Positions 55,261 through 64,000 of a DNA stretch of 64,000 bases are shown one piece after another. Source of the stretch: Pseudomonas sp. KBW05 (GTDB taxonomy: Bacteria > Pseudomonadota > Gammaproteobacteria > Pseudomonadales > Pseudomonadaceae); the NCBI RefSeq assembly GCF_003852405.1, contig NZ_QAJM01000007.1, forward strand, positions 248,001 through 312,000, written 5' to 3'. The first letter of the stretch is position 1. The number at the start of each line of letters is the position of its first letter. Both the position numbers and the translations under genes were made by a program. A model generated the notes under the pieces. The model was given only the letters and a program-made list of their open reading frames with translations, searched no databases and was not told where the DNA came from.

Positions 55261-57747
55261 ATGTCCAACTTGCTCGACCGCTACCCGCTGACTGCGGGCA
55301 CTTATCACGAACTGCTAGACGGCAGTGGCGCGGTGCGTGCCCATTGGCAGCGCCTGCTCGACCACCTGCAACGCAGCACCCCCGCGCAACTGGCCCAGCG
55401 CCAGGCGCTGCTGACCCGGCAGATCCAGGAAAACGGCGTGACCTACAACGTCTACGCCGACCCCAAGGGCGCCGATCGCCCGTGGGAGTTGGACCTGCTG
55501 CCCCACGTGCTGGCCGCCGAAGAGTGGCAGCACCTGTCGGCCGGGATCGCCCAGCGCGCGCGCCTGCTCAATGCGGTGCTGGCCGACTTGTACGGCCCGC
55601 AACGCTTGATCAGGGAAGGTCTGCTGCCGGCCGAGCTGGTGTTTGGGCACAACAACTTCCTGTGGCCATGCCAAGGCATCCAGCCGCCGGACGGTGCTTT
55701 TTTGCACCTGTACGCCGTGGACCTGGCGCGCACGCCGGACGGTCGCTGGTGGGTCACGGCTGACCGTACCCAGGCACCGTCCGGCGCCGGTTATGCGCTG
55801 GAAAACCGCACCATCGTGTCCCGCGCCTTCCCGGATCTTTACCGCGACTTGCAGGTGCAGCACCTCACCGGCTTCTTCCGCACCTTGCAGGAAACCCTCG
55901 CGCGCCAGGCACCGGGTGATGACCAGCCGCCGCTGATCGTGCTGCTCACGCCGGGGCGTTTCAACGAAAGCTATTTCGAACACCTCTACCTCGCGCGCCA
56001 GCTCGGCTACCCGCTGGTGGAAGGCGGCGACCTCACCGTGCGCGACAGCACGGTATTCCTCAAGACCCTCAGTGGCCTGCGCCGGGTGCACGCGATCATG
56101 CGGCGCCTCGACGATGATTTCTGCGACCCGCTGGAACTGCGCACCGACTCGGCCCTCGGCGTACCCGGCCTGCTCGATGCCGTGCGCCAAGGCAACGTGC
56201 TGGTGGCCAATGCCTTGGGCAGCGGCGTGCTGGAGTCACCGGGGCTGCTCGGCTTCTTGCCGAAGATCAACGAGTTCCTGTTCGGCGAGGAACTGATCCT
56301 GCCGTCCATCGCCACCTGGTGGTGCGGTGAAGCGCCAGTGCTCGCCGAAGCGCTGGAGAAATTGCCCGAGCTGCTGATCAAGCCGGCGTTTCCGTCGCAG
56401 AGTTTTACGCCGGTGTTCGGTCGTGACCTCGACGACCAGCAACGCCAGGCCCTCGCCGAACGCATGCGCGCGCGGCCTTACGCCTATGTCGCCCAGGAAC
56501 TGGCGCAACTGTCCCAGGCGCCGGTGTGGCACACCGTGGATGACCACCTGCAACACCGCGCCATCGGCATGCGCGTCTACGCTGTGGCCAGCGATGACGG
56601 CTACCGCGTGCTGCCCGGCGGCCTGACCCGTGTGGCGGCCGAAGCCGATGCCGAAGTGGTATCGATGCAACGCGGTGGCGCGAGCAAGGACACCTGGGTG
56701 CTCGGCGAACGCGCGCCCGGCGGCGAACAGTGGCGCGCGCAACGCACCATCGGCGCCCATGACCTGGTGCGCCGCGACCCGTATCTGCCGTCCCGCGTGG
56801 TGGAAAACCTGTTCTGGTTTGGCCGCTACTGCGAGCGCTGTGATGACAGCGCGCGCTGGCTGCGCATCGTGCTGGCGCGTTATGTGGACGGCGACGATCC
56901 CCAGGCTTTGCAAGCGGCGGTCGAGCTGGGTGAAAGCCTGCGCTTGTTGCCGGAGGAGGGCGAGCTGCCCGAGCGCCTGCTGGGGGCCATGCTCGGTGAC
57001 GACTGGCCGTCGAGCCTGCGCGCCAACCTGCAACGCTTGCAGTGGGCGGCGTCCCAGGTGCGTGGCAAGTTGTCCCGGGAGAACTGGCAGGCGCTGGTTG
57101 AGCTGCAACGCGAAGCCGTGGAGCTGGAAAGCGAAGCACCGGACTTTGGCGAGTTGCTGGACTTTCTCAACCGTCTGGTGATGTCGCTCGCGGCGCTGTC
57201 CGGGTTTGCCCTGGACGACATGACCCGCGACGAAGGCTGGCGCTTTTTGATGATGGGCCGGCGCATCGAGCGGCTGCAATTTCTCAGCAGCAGCCTCGCC
57301 GCATTCCTGCGTGGCGTGGCGGTGTTCGATCAGGCCGGGCTGGAGTGGTTGCTTGAACTGGGCAACAGCAGCATCACCTATCGTTCGCGCTACCTGGCGG
57401 TGCCGCAGCTGATCCCGGTGCTCGATTTGCTGCTACTGGACGAGCAGAACCCTCACGCGGTGCTGTTCCAGTTGAAACTGGTGAGCCGCACCCTGCGCCG
57501 CTTGAATGATGATTTTGGCGTGCCCCGGGAAACCGGCCTTGGCCCGCTGGTGGAGCGCCTCGCGCATTTCGACCTCGGTTGCCTGGAGAATTCGTTGTTT
57601 GGCGACTCCAGTGTGCGCGCCGCCTTGGACGGCCTGGCCGACCTGCTGCAAGCGGTGGCCGATGAGAGCGGGCAAGTGTCGGATCGCCTGGCGTTACGCC
57701 ATTTTGCCCACGTAGATGATGTCAGTCAGCAAACGGTGTCGTTGTGA
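55261..57747 (+). CDS. Circularly permuted ATP-grasp protein fused to alpha-E domain
   Basis: An 828-residue protein joining two modules that are often separate genes. Residues about 25-480 form the circularly permuted type 2 ATP-grasp domain (GHNNFLWPCQGIQPPDG, LTPGRFNESYFEHLYLARQLGYPLVEGGDL, IKPAFPSQSFTPVFG, VYAVASDDGYRVLPGGLTR). Residues about 510-810 form the all-helical alpha-E (DUF403) domain (LFWFGRYCERCDDSARWLR, GWRFLMMGRRIERLQFL). ATP-grasp enzymes of this type are predicted to form peptide bonds. Its stop overlaps the next transglutaminase start, so the two are coupled. Function in the cell is not established. Confidence 0.9.
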   Translation: MSNLLDRYPLTAGTYHELLDGSGAVRAHWQRLLDHLQRSTPAQLAQRQALLTRQIQENGVTYNVYADPKGADRPWELDLLPHVLAAEEWQHLSAGIAQRARLLNAVLADLYGPQRLIREGLLPAELVFGHNNFLWPCQGIQPPDGAFLHLYAVDLARTPDGRWWVTADRTQAPSGAGYALENRTIVSRAFPDLYRDLQVQHLTGFFRTLQETLARQAPGDDQPPLIVLLTPGRFNESYFEHLYLARQLGYPLVEGGDLTVRDSTVFLKTLSGLRRVHAIMRRLDDDFCDPLELRTDSALGVPGLLDAVRQGNVLVANALGSGVLESPGLLGFLPKINEFLFGEELILPSIATWWCGEAPVLAEALEKLPELLIKPAFPSQSFTPVFGRDLDDQQRQALAERMRARPYAYVAQELAQLSQAPVWHTVDDHLQHRAIGMRVYAVASDDGYRVLPGGLTRVAAEADAEVVSMQRGGASKDTWVLGERAPGGEQWRAQRTIGAHDLVRRDPYLPSRVVENLFWFGRYCERCDDSARWLRIVLARYVDGDDPQALQAAVELGESLRLLPEEGELPERLLGAMLGDDWPSSLRANLQRLQWAASQVRGKLSRENWQALVELQREAVELESEAPDFGELLDFLNRLVMSLAALSGFALDDMTRDEGWRFLMMGRRIERLQFLSSSLAAFLRGVAVFDQAGLEWLLELGNSSITYRSRYLAVPQLIPVLDLLLLDEQNPHAVLFQLKLVSRTLRRLNDDFGVPRETGLGPLVERLAHFDLGCLENSLFGDSSVRAALDGLADLLQAVADESGQVSDRLALRHFAHVDDVSQQTVSL

Positions 57748-58637
57748 TGAGTGCGCGCTACCAGATTTTCCACGATACCCATTACCACTACGACAGCCCG
57801 GTGTCCCTGGCCCAGCAGTTGGCGCACCTGTGGCCACGGCCGTGCGCCTGGCAGCGTTGCAGCGCGCAGCAGTTGGATATCAGCCCCGAGCCGACGTCGC
57901 GGCGCGATGAGCTGGATGTGTTTGGCAACCCGATCACGCGGCTGGCGTTTGAACGGCCCCATGATGAGCTGTTGGTGAACGCCGGGCTGACCGTGGAAGT
58001 GCTGGCGCGGCCGGTGCCGGATTTCCAGCAGTCGCCGGCCTGGGACCAGACCCGTGACAGCCTGACCTACAGCAACCGGCCGCTGTCCGTGGAGCTGATC
58101 GAGGCGATCCGTTATCGCTTCGAATCGCCCTACGTGCACCTGAAGAAAAATTTCGTCGAGTTCTCCGAAAGCTGCTTCCCGCCGGCGCGCCCGTTATTGC
58201 TCGGCGTACAGGCGCTGATGCAGAAGATTTTCAGCGAGTTCACCTTCGATGCCGAAGCCACCCAGGTCGCCACGCCGCTGGTGGAAGTGCTGGAGCGCCG
58301 CCGTGGCGTGTGCCAGGACTTCGCCCACCTGATGCTCGCCTGCCTGCGCTCGCGGGGCTTGGCGGCGCGTTACATCAGCGGCTACCTGCTGACCCAGCCA
58401 CCGCCCGGCCAGCCACGGCTGATCGGCGCCGATGCGTCCCATGCGTGGGTTTCGGTGTATTGCCCGGTGTCGGGCTGGGTGGATTTTGATCCGACCAACA
58501 ATGTGCAGCCGGCACTGGAGCACATCACCCTGGCCTGGGGCCGGGATTTCTCCGATGTGTCGCCGTTGCGGGGGGTGATTCTGGGGGGAGGCAGCCATGA
58601 CCCGGAAGTGCGGGTGACGGTGATGCCTTTAGAGTAG
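57747..58637 (+). CDS. Transglutaminase-family protein
   Basis: A 296-residue protein with a beta-sandwich N-terminus (YQIFHDTHYHYDSPVSLAQQLAHLWPRP) and a transglutaminase core with Cys189 (RRGVCQDFAHLM), His232 (ASHAWVSVY) and Asp248 (VDFDPTNN). The GVCQDFA motif is usual in this family. I start at the ATG that overlaps the upstream stop (TGATG). It completes the three-gene cluster. The triad is intact, so it is probably an active peptidase or transferase. Confidence 0.9.
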   Translation: MSARYQIFHDTHYHYDSPVSLAQQLAHLWPRPCAWQRCSAQQLDISPEPTSRRDELDVFGNPITRLAFERPHDELLVNAGLTVEVLARPVPDFQQSPAWDQTRDSLTYSNRPLSVELIEAIRYRFESPYVHLKKNFVEFSESCFPPARPLLLGVQALMQKIFSEFTFDAEATQVATPLVEVLERRRGVCQDFAHLMLACLRSRGLAARYISGYLLTQPPPGQPRLIGADASHAWVSVYCPVSGWVDFDPTNNVQPALEHITLAWGRDFSDVSPLRGVILGGGSHDPEVRVTVMPLE

Positions 58638-58641
58638 GGAG

Positions 58642-58666
58642 CGTTCCCACGCTCTGCGTGGGAACG
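58642..58666. repeat. Short palindrome GTTCCCACGC...GCGTGGGAAC
   Basis: A perfect 11-base inverted repeat with a TCT loop, between the convergent transglutaminase gene and small basic protein gene. I recall the same palindrome as an abundant dispersed repeat in fluorescent pseudomonads. It may act as a terminator for both genes. Confidence 0.8.
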
Positions 58667-58671
58667 ATCAA

Positions 58672-58854
58672 TTATTCAGCCGGATCTTTCGGTGTTTCAG
58701 TCTCGTCAGCTGCCACGTCGCCTTCTGCTTCCGGGTTCAGTGCACCCGCTTCTTCATCCGCAGCGGCTTTCTTGCGTTGCAGTTTTTCCTCTTTCTTCTG
58801 CTCCTTGGCCAAGTCTCTCTGACGTTTGGCGAAGGAGTAATTAGGTTTGGCCAT
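58672..58854 (-). CDS. Small conserved charged protein
   Basis: A 60-residue protein, MAKPNYSFAKRQRDLAKEQK at the start, then lysine/glutamate-rich helix and an acidic tail (EAEGDVAADETETPKDPAE). The basic N-terminal half and acidic C-terminal half, with an aromatic NYSF, occur in small hypothetical proteins widespread in Pseudomonas. Function unknown. The ribosome site on the minus strand is AGAGGAT. Confidence 0.8.
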   Translation of the reverse strand: MAKPNYSFAKRQRDLAKEQKKEEKLQRKKAAADEEAGALNPEAEGDVAADETETPKDPAE

Positions 58855-58942
58855 GGGCGATCCTCTAGGGTCGAAGGTGAGGGTGGGCGGCGCGCAGCTG
58901 CCTTGGGTGGCTATGGTAGCAGCTTAGCAGCGCGCTTGGCCC

Positions 58943-58999
58943 TCACTTACCGCAGGCGTACGCGGCCAGCAGGCCGTTGATCAGTTGGTTGAGGTGCAT
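58943..58999 (-). CDS. Possible 18-residue mini-protein
   Basis: On the minus strand an ATG, 9 bases after GGAG, opens an 18-residue frame MHLNQLINGLLAAYACGK. It sits upstream of the small charged protein gene, in the 333-base gap before azurin. There is no outside support, and such short frames arise by chance; I list it because of the spaced ribosome site and hydrophobic helix. Confidence 0.25.
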   Translation of the reverse strand: MHLNQLINGLLAAYACGK

Positions 59000-59103
59000 G
59001 GCTCGGACTCCGGTGGGGGGTAGGCCGATCATAGAAAGGTCGTACGACTTTGGCTGTTAGATTGTGTTGATAAGTCTGATAGCCTAAAGTTGTATACAAT
59101 CTG

Positions 59104-59117
59104 TTGATTCAGATCAT
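59104..59117. promoter_or_regulatory. ANR/FNR box upstream of azurin
   Basis: TTGATTCAGATCAT matches TTGAT-N4-ATCAA except the last base. It lies 70 bases before the azurin ATG. ANR activates azu in P. aeruginosa under low oxygen, so the site fits a known mode of control. Confidence 0.65.
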
Positions 59118-59187
59118 AAGAATTTTTGCCTGCTTGAGGCACCCTTGCCGCAATCCGCGTTTTCTAAACCCTGCCTTGGAGATTCAC

Positions 59188-59634
59188 ATGTTCGCCAAAC
59201 TCGTTGCTGTTTCCCTGCTGACTCTGGCTAGCGGCCAGTTGCTTGCTGCAGAGTGCAAGGTCACTGTCGACTCCACTGACCAAATGTCCTTCAACACCAA
59301 AGCCATTGAAATCGACAAGAGCTGCAAGACCTTCACCGTCGAGCTGACGCACTCCGGCAACCTGCCGAAAAACGTCATGGGCCACAACTGGGTACTGACC
59401 AGCGCCGCTGACATGCAGCCGGTTGCCACCGACGGCATGGCTGCCGGTATCGACAAGAACTACCTGAAAGAAGGCGACGCACGCATCATCGCCCACACCA
59501 AGATCATCGGTGCTGGCGAGAAAGATTCGGTGACCTTCGATGTGGCGAAACTGGCTGCCGGCACCGACTACATGTTCTTCTGCTCGTTCCCGGGCCATGT
59601 GTCGATGATGAAAGGCACTGTGACCTTGAAGTAA
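59188..59634 (+). CDS. azu: Azurin
   Basis: Periplasmic blue-copper electron carrier linked to denitrification and stress respiration. The 148-residue precursor has a signal peptide ending LLA-AE. The mature 128 residues carry the copper ligands His46 (NVMGHNWVL), Cys112, His117 and Met121 ([10 protein letters not shown]), and the Cys3-Cys26 disulfide (ECKVTVD, DKSCKTF). I start at [11 protein letters not shown], preceded by TTGGAGA; the open frame extends 84 bases upstream across the ANR box. A strong terminator follows. Confidence 0.97.
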   Translation: MFAKLVAVSLLTLASGQLLAAECKVTVDSTDQMSFNTKAIEIDKSCKTFTVELTHSGNLPKNVMGHNWVLTSAADMQPVATDGMAAGIDKNYLKEGDARIIAHTKIIGAGEKDSVTFDVAKLAAGTDYMFFCSFPGHVSMMKGTVTLK

Positions 59635-59649
59635 GCCGATCCTGGTCGA

Positions 59650-59679
59650 AAAAAAGCGCCTGTTCAGGCGCTTTTTTTG
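59650..59679. terminator. Intrinsic terminator of azurin
   Basis: AAGCGCCTG/CAGGCGCTT hairpin flanked by A and T runs, 15 bases after the stop; symmetrical enough to work both ways. Confidence 0.92.
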
Positions 59680-59709
59680 TGGGTGGTCAGTTGAACCGAG
59701 TCATCGTTC

Positions 59710-59791
59710 TTCGCAGGCAAGCCAGCTCCCACAGTTGACCGCATTCCCATGTTGTAACTCGGTCAACTGTGGGAGCTGGCTTGCCTGCGAA
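59710..59791. repeat. REP-type inverted repeat (GCAGGCAAGCCAGC family)
   Basis: Arms of about 30 bases (TTCGCAGGCAAGCCAGCTCC and beyond) are exact inverses, including the GTTGACC inner part. It lies between the convergent azurin and nadE genes. Confidence 0.88.
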
Positions 59792-59829
59792 AGCGGTCTA
59801 ACCGTTAACACTCATCTATCTGACACACC

Positions 59830-60657
59830 TCACGGCGCAAACGGCATGACCCGTTTGTGCTCGGTCTTGCGATACGTCTCGCAGATAATCCGGAACGCTT
59901 CCTCACGCACCGCTTCACCGTGCAGGAACGCATCGATCTCGGCATAGGTCACGCCATGTGACGCTTCGTCCGGTTTGCCCGGCGACAAGTCTTCCAGGTC
60001 CGCCGTCGGCACTTTCTCCACCAACGATTCCGGCGCGCCGAAGTGCCGTGCAATCGCCCGCACCTGGTTTTTCACCAGCCCGCTCAACGGCGCCAGGTCG
60101 CACGCGCCATCACCGAACTTGGTGAAAAAGCCCATCACCGCTTCCGCTGCATGGTCTGTACCGATCACCAAACCGCTGGCCGCGCCGGCGATGGTGTACT
60201 GCGCCACCATGCGCATGCGCGCCTTGGTGTTGCCCAGCACGAAATCACGGGACACCGCGGCCTTGCCTTCAAACGCCGCCACTTCATGGGCCAGGGCTTT
60301 TACTGCCGGGCCGATGTTGACGGTGTGGCGCTCGTCGGGCTCGATAAAGTCTACCGAGGCCGTGGCATCGATTTCGTCGAACTGGGTTTCGTAGGGCAGG
60401 CGCACCGCGATAAAGCGGTAGGCCGCATCACCGCTGTTTTCCCGCAGCTCTTTTACCGCGCGCTGGGCCAACAGGCCAGCGGTCAGGGAGTCGACACCGC
60501 CGCTGATGCCCAGCACCAACGTCTTGAGCCCGGAATTGCGCAGGCAATCCTGGATAAACGCCACGCGGCGGGCAACCTCGGCCTCAAGGGCGGCCTGGTC
60601 GGCGAACGGCGCTTGGACCTTGAGTTTTTCAGCTATCTCACGCTGTACGGCTTGCAT
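59830..60657 (-). CDS. nadE: NH3-dependent NAD synthetase
   Basis: Converts nicotinate adenine dinucleotide to NAD with ammonia and ATP. The 275-residue protein is the short, ammonia-using form without a glutaminase domain. It has the PP-loop SGGVDS within [17 protein letters not shown] and the [17 protein letters not shown] and [25 protein letters not shown] motifs. It follows pncB by 3 bases, forming a two-gene NAD salvage operon. Confidence 0.97.
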   Translation of the reverse strand: MQAVQREIAEKLKVQAPFADQAALEAEVARRVAFIQDCLRNSGLKTLVLGISGGVDSLTAGLLAQRAVKELRENSGDAAYRFIAVRLPYETQFDEIDATASVDFIEPDERHTVNIGPAVKALAHEVAAFEGKAAVSRDFVLGNTKARMRMVAQYTIAGAASGLVIGTDHAAEAVMGFFTKFGDGACDLAPLSGLVKNQVRAIARHFGAPESLVEKVPTADLEDLSPGKPDEASHGVTYAEIDAFLHGEAVREEAFRIICETYRKTEHKRVMPFAP

Positions 60658-60660
60658 GAT

Positions 60661-61875
60661 TCACTCCTTGCTAGAGATGGCAGGTACTTTGAACACATGA
60701 CGCAAATAGGCGACGAAATTCGGATCGGTGCAGTGGGTCTTGCCCGCTTCATCGGAGATCTTCGCCACGGGCTGGCCATTGCAGGCGGTCATTTTAAGCA
60801 CGATGCTCATGGGTTCAACACCTGGAATATCGCAGGTCAGGTTGGTGCCGATGCCAAAGCTCACGTTGATTCGCCCGCGCAGCGCACGGAAGATTTCCAG
60901 GGCCTTGGGCAGCGACAGGCTGTCGGAGAACACCAGGGTCTTGCTCATGGGCTCGATGCCGAGCTTGTGGTAGTGGGCAATGGCTTTTTCGGCCCATTGC
61001 ACCGGGTCGCCGGAGTCGTGGCGCAGGCCGTCGAACAGCTTGGCGAAGTACAGGTCGAAATCGCCGAGGAACGCATCGGTGGTGATGCAATCGGTCAGGG
61101 CGATGCCCAGCAGGCCACGGTATTCGCGGACCCAGCAATCAAGGGCGGCGATCTGGCTGTCGATCAGGCGCGGGCCGAGTTGCTGGTGGGCCATGATCCA
61201 TTCGTGGGCCATGGTGCCCAAGGGTTTCATGTCCAACTCGCGGGCCAGGTGCACGTTGCTGGTGCCGACGAAGCGGCCGGGGAAGTCATGCTTGAGGACG
61301 CTGACCACTTCTTCCTGCACGCGGTATGAGAAGCGTCGACGCGTGCCGAAGTCCGCCACTTGCAGCTCCGACAATTCCTCGCTGCTGGCATTCGCCGTCA
61401 GCCAATCGAACTTGCGGTACAGCTGCTCACGGGCCTGTTCCAGGATCACGGTCTGGTAGCGGTAGCGGTTACGCACTTCGCTGACGATGGCCAGCATCGG
61501 CACTTCAAACAGGATCACATGCAGCCACGGCCCGCGCAGGCGGATGAACAGCTCGCCGTTTTCGATACCGGTCTGCACATACCGCAGGTTGAAGCGGAAT
61601 AGCCCGAGGAAGCGCAAAAAATCCGGCTTCATAAAGCTGATGCGTTCCAGGAAGCCCAATTGGTCCGGGCTCAGGCTCAACTCGGCGAGGCGTTCGATCT
61701 GGTAGCGGATTTCCGCCAGGTACGGGCGCAGGTCTTCACTGTTACGGCAACGAAACTCCCATTCAACTTCCACGTTCGGGTAGTTGTGCAGCACCGCCTG
61801 CATCATGGTCAGCTTGTAGAAGTCGGTGTCGAGCAGGTTCTGCACGATGCGATCGGCAAACACACTCTCGCTCAT
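60661..61875 (-). CDS. pncB: Nicotinate phosphoribosyltransferase
   Basis: First step of the Preiss-Handler salvage route, nicotinate plus PRPP to nicotinate mononucleotide. The 404-residue protein has family segments [18 protein letters not shown] near the start, [13 protein letters not shown] (contains the substrate-binding region), [10 protein letters not shown] and [18 protein letters not shown] start at MSESVFADR; the open frame adds 16 residues. nadE is directly downstream. Confidence 0.96.
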   Translation of the reverse strand: MSESVFADRIVQNLLDTDFYKLTMMQAVLHNYPNVEVEWEFRCRNSEDLRPYLAEIRYQIERLAELSLSPDQLGFLERISFMKPDFLRFLGLFRFNLRYVQTGIENGELFIRLRGPWLHVILFEVPMLAIVSEVRNRYRYQTVILEQAREQLYRKFDWLTANASSEELSELQVADFGTRRRFSYRVQEEVVSVLKHDFPGRFVGTSNVHLARELDMKPLGTMAHEWIMAHQQLGPRLIDSQIAALDCWVREYRGLLGIALTDCITTDAFLGDFDLYFAKLFDGLRHDSGDPVQWAEKAIAHYHKLGIEPMSKTLVFSDSLSLPKALEIFRALRGRINVSFGIGTNLTCDIPGVEPMSIVLKMTACNGQPVAKISDEAGKTHCTDPNFVAYLRHVFKVPAISSKE

Positions 61876-62011
61876 AACGGGAATCTCCAGACGGGTCGGC
61901 GATGGGCGCCGGCCTTTACGCACAATTAAGGAAGGGGGCTAGTGGCGCATAGACCTGTGGGGTTTTGCCAGTGATTTTTTATTTTGGGATTGTTGTTGTG
62001 GCCACTGCCGT

Positions 62012-62095
62012 CTTCGCGAGCAAGCCCGCTCCCACATTCAACCGCTTTCCAACATGAGAATGCGGTCAAATGTGGGAGCGGGCTTGCTCGCGAAG
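62012..62095. repeat. REP-type inverted repeat (CTTCGCGAGCAAGCCCG family)
   Basis: Arms CTTCGCGAGCAAGCCCGCTC and inverse. It lies between the LysR gene stop and the pncB start, both on the minus strand. The rest of this 235-base gap should contain the pncB promoter; none was assigned. Confidence 0.85.
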
Positions 62096-62110
62096 GCGAT
62101 ACTCCAGGCA

Positions 62111-63001
62111 CTAAATAACCTGCTCCATCATCCACTTCACAAACTCCCTGACCTTCGGCACCTCCGCCGAATGCTCCGGGTACGCCAGGTAATACGCATC
62201 CTGGCTCGGCATCGCATGTTGCCAAGGAATCACCAGCTTGCCGTCCGCCAGTTCCTCTTCCACCAGAAACCTTGGCAACAACGCCACGCCACAGCCCACT
62301 TGCGCCGCACGGATGCACATATAGAAGGTGTCGAAACGCGGCCCGTGGTAGCTGTGCTCGGTCTGCAAACCCTGGCTGGCGAACCAGTCGTGCCAGCCTT
62401 GCGGGCGCGAGGCATTTTGCAGCAGCACCAGTTCGCTCAGTTGCGTGGGGTCCGTGAAGGGCTGTGCGGGCAGGCTCTCCGGTGCACACACCGGTACAAG
62501 CTCTTCGCTGAACAGCTTCAAGCTCTCGGTGCCGGGGCGTGCGCCCTGGCCGAAGTAGAAGGCCATGTCGGCCTTGCCTTGTAGCAATTCATCGGGTTCC
62601 TGCTCGTTGCACAGGTCCAGGTGGATGTGCGGGTGGCGCAAGCGCCAGCCCTTGAGGCGCGGTACCAGCCAGCGGGCGCCGAAGGTGTAGGGCGTGGAGA
62701 CGCGCAGCACTTCGGTCTCGCCGCCGTAGGAACGCAGGTAGTGGGTGGACATCTCCACCTGTGTGAGGATTTTTCGCACTTCCACCAGGTACAAATCCCC
62801 GGCTGGGGTCATCTGCAAACGTCGGCGTACACGGCGAAACAACAGGTGTTGCAGCAGCTCTTCCAGCTGCGCCACTTGCTTGCTCACCGCGCTCTGGGTG
62901 AGGTTCAGCTCCTCGGCGGCGCGGGTGAAGCTCAGATGACGGGTAGCGGCTTCGAAACATTGCAGTGCGGTGATCGAGGGCAAATGTCTTTTGTTCAGCA
63001 C
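62111..63001 (-). CDS. LysR-family regulator, GcvA-like
   Basis: A 296-residue transcription factor. The winged helix-turn-helix lies at about 5-65 (LQCFEAATRHLSFTRAAEEL, then NLTQSAVSKQVAQLEELL), followed by the substrate-binding domain (about 92-290). The short hinge and PSITALQCFEAA start resemble GcvA/AmpR-type members. I start at GTG 63001, with AGAGG 6 bases upstream. It is divergent from the amaB-like aldehyde dehydrogenase gene, 155 bases apart, and is therefore likely its regulator, with a lysine-pathway intermediate as inducer. That role is inference. Confidence 0.85.
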   Translation of the reverse strand: MLNKRHLPSITALQCFEAATRHLSFTRAAEELNLTQSAVSKQVAQLEELLQHLLFRRVRRRLQMTPAGDLYLVEVRKILTQVEMSTHYLRSYGGETEVLRVSTPYTFGARWLVPRLKGWRLRHPHIHLDLCNEQEPDELLQGKADMAFYFGQGARPGTESLKLFSEELVPVCAPESLPAQPFTDPTQLSELVLLQNASRPQGWHDWFASQGLQTEHSYHGPRFDTFYMCIRAAQVGCGVALLPRFLVEEELADGKLVIPWQHAMPSQDAYYLAYPEHSAEVPKVREFVKWMMEQVI

Positions 63002-63156
63002 GGTGTGCCTCTTTTTATGCTTTGCATGAATAAACGGAATGATATCTCGCCTAATCGTCGTTTGTTGGCAAGTCTTGGGCCAGCTACAAATAAGCTCTGG
63101 ATCGCCGTGCGGGCTGCGGCGCGAATTTTTAAGTTTGCAGATTGAAGGAGTGACCC

Positions 63157-64000
63157 ATGGTTGCCGCATTGCTTGATCGTCTGGGGGTAAACCCGGCGCT
63201 GTACCAGTCGGGTAAACAGCCTGTGCATTCGCCGATTGATGGCAGCCGTATCGGCAGCGTGCACTGGGAAGGTGCCGCCGAGGTGGAGCAGCAGGTCAGT
63301 CGCGCCGAGCATGCGTTCGAGGCCTGGCGCAAAGTGCCAGCGCCGCGTCGTGGCGAACTGGTGCGCCAATTTGGCGATGTGCTGCGCGAATACAAGGCCG
63401 ACCTCGGCGAGTTGGTGTCGTGGGAAGCCGGCAAGATCACCCAGGAAGGCCTGGGCGAAGTGCAGGAAATGATCGACATCTGCGACTTCGCTGTCGGCCT
63501 GTCCCGCCAGCTCTACGGCTTGACCATCGCCTCCGAGCGCCCTGGCCACCATATGCGTGAAACCTGGCACCCGCTGGGCGTGGTCGGCGTGATCAGCGCC
63601 TTCAACTTCCCGGTCGCCGTATGGGCCTGGAACACCGCCCTGGCCCTGGTATGCGGCAACGCGGTGATCTGGAAACCGTCGGAAAAGACCCCGCTCACCG
63701 CCCTGGCCTGCCAGGCGCTGTTCGAGCGCGTGGTGAAGAACTTCAACGATGCTCCGCCGTACTTGAGCCAAGTGATCATCGGCGGCCGCGACGCCGGCGC
63801 TGCGCTGGTGGATGACCCGCGTGTCGCCCTGATCAGCGCCACCGGCAGCACGCGCATGGGCCGCGAAGTGGCGCCGAAAGTCGCCGCGCGTTTTGCCCGC
63901 AGCATCCTGGAACTGGGCGGCAACAACGCGATGATCCTCGGCCCCAGCGCCGATCTGGACATGGCCGTGCGCGCTATCCTGTTCAGCGCCGTCGGCACCG
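63157..64000 (+). CDS. amaB: Aldehyde dehydrogenase, AmaB/ALDH7 type (cut by window end)
   Basis: The first 281 residues of a protein expected to be about 500. It has the antiquitin-like start (LLDRLGVNPALYQSGKQPVHSPIDG), ETWHPLGVVGVISAFNFPVAVWAWN for NAD binding, GNAVIWKPSEKTPL, SATGSTRMGREVA and the catalytic glutamate in ILELGGNNAMIL. The catalytic cysteine lies past the edge. In pseudomonads AmaB oxidises L-piperideine-6-carboxylate to L-2-aminoadipate in lysine breakdown. The ribosome site is GAAGGAG. The divergent LysR gene supports this reading. Confidence 0.85.
   Translation, partial: MVAALLDRLGVNPALYQSGKQPVHSPIDGSRIGSVHWEGAAEVEQQVSRAEHAFEAWRKVPAPRRGELVRQFGDVLREYKADLGELVSWEAGKITQEGLGEVQEMIDICDFAVGLSRQLYGLTIASERPGHHMRETWHPLGVVGVISAFNFPVAVWAWNTALALVCGNAVIWKPSEKTPLTALACQALFERVVKNFNDAPPYLSQVIIGGRDAGAALVDDPRVALISATGSTRMGREVAPKVAARFARSILELGGNNAMILGPSADLDMAVRAILFSAVGT

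Overview
The window looks like the chromosome of a Pseudomonas of the fluorescens group. It is GC-rich, every central gene is of Pseudomonas type, and the order psd-rhdA-(HDOD gene)-motAB-rsgA-orn-queG-nnrD/tsaE-amiB-mutL-miaA-hfq-hflX-hflK-hflC-hisZ-purA-(tRNA-Leu)-rnr-rlmB-rpsF-rpsR-(DUF2232)-rplI-dnaB follows the backbone I recall from P. aeruginosa. Short inverted repeats of the REP type, typical of fluorescent pseudomonads, sit in at least ten intergenic gaps. Identifications come from reading the translations and motifs; no database search was run.

Layout: 0.1-8.1 kb holds phospholipid synthesis (psd), sulfur transfer (rhdA), an HDOD protein, the motAB stator, rsgA, orn and a TRIC-type membrane protein. 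8.1-21.5 kb is a dense housekeeping run: queG, nnrD, tsaE, amiB, mutL, miaA, hfq, hflX, hflK, hflC, hisZ, purA. Many of these genes overlap or nearly touch. 21.6-32.0 kb is accessory DNA between purA and the tRNA-Leu/rnr backbone. It holds a chemoreceptor, a two-gene iron ABC importer, and a cluster of TonB-dependent receptor, small secreted hemophilin-like protein and Slam outer-membrane protein. I read the last three as a type XI secretion and probably heme-acquisition system. 32.0-39.9 kb returns to the backbone: two tandem tRNA-Leu(CAG) genes, rnr, rlmB, rpsF-rpsR-DUF2232-rplI and dnaB.

39.9-51.6 kb is accessory again. A 1322-residue dermonecrotic-toxin-like protein ends in a SET-like methyltransferase domain. 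After ygiQ comes an Hcp-centred type VI secretion island with three paralogous two-gene units, each a hydrophobic candidate effector followed by a small four-helix membrane protein. The second and third units share a recently duplicated promoter and 5' coding segment whose edge is the hcp start codon. 51.8-58.6 kb is the conserved transglutaminase/DUF2126, ATP-grasp plus alpha-E, transglutaminase cluster. 58.7-64 kb holds a small basic protein, azurin with an ANR-type box, nadE-pncB for NAD salvage, a LysR regulator, and the start of an amaB-like aldehyde dehydrogenase cut by the window edge.

The most novel material is the triplicated Hcp-linked pair array, then the Slam/hemophilin cluster and the toxin-SET fusion. 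Many long reading frames antisense to real genes are high-GC shadows and are left out.
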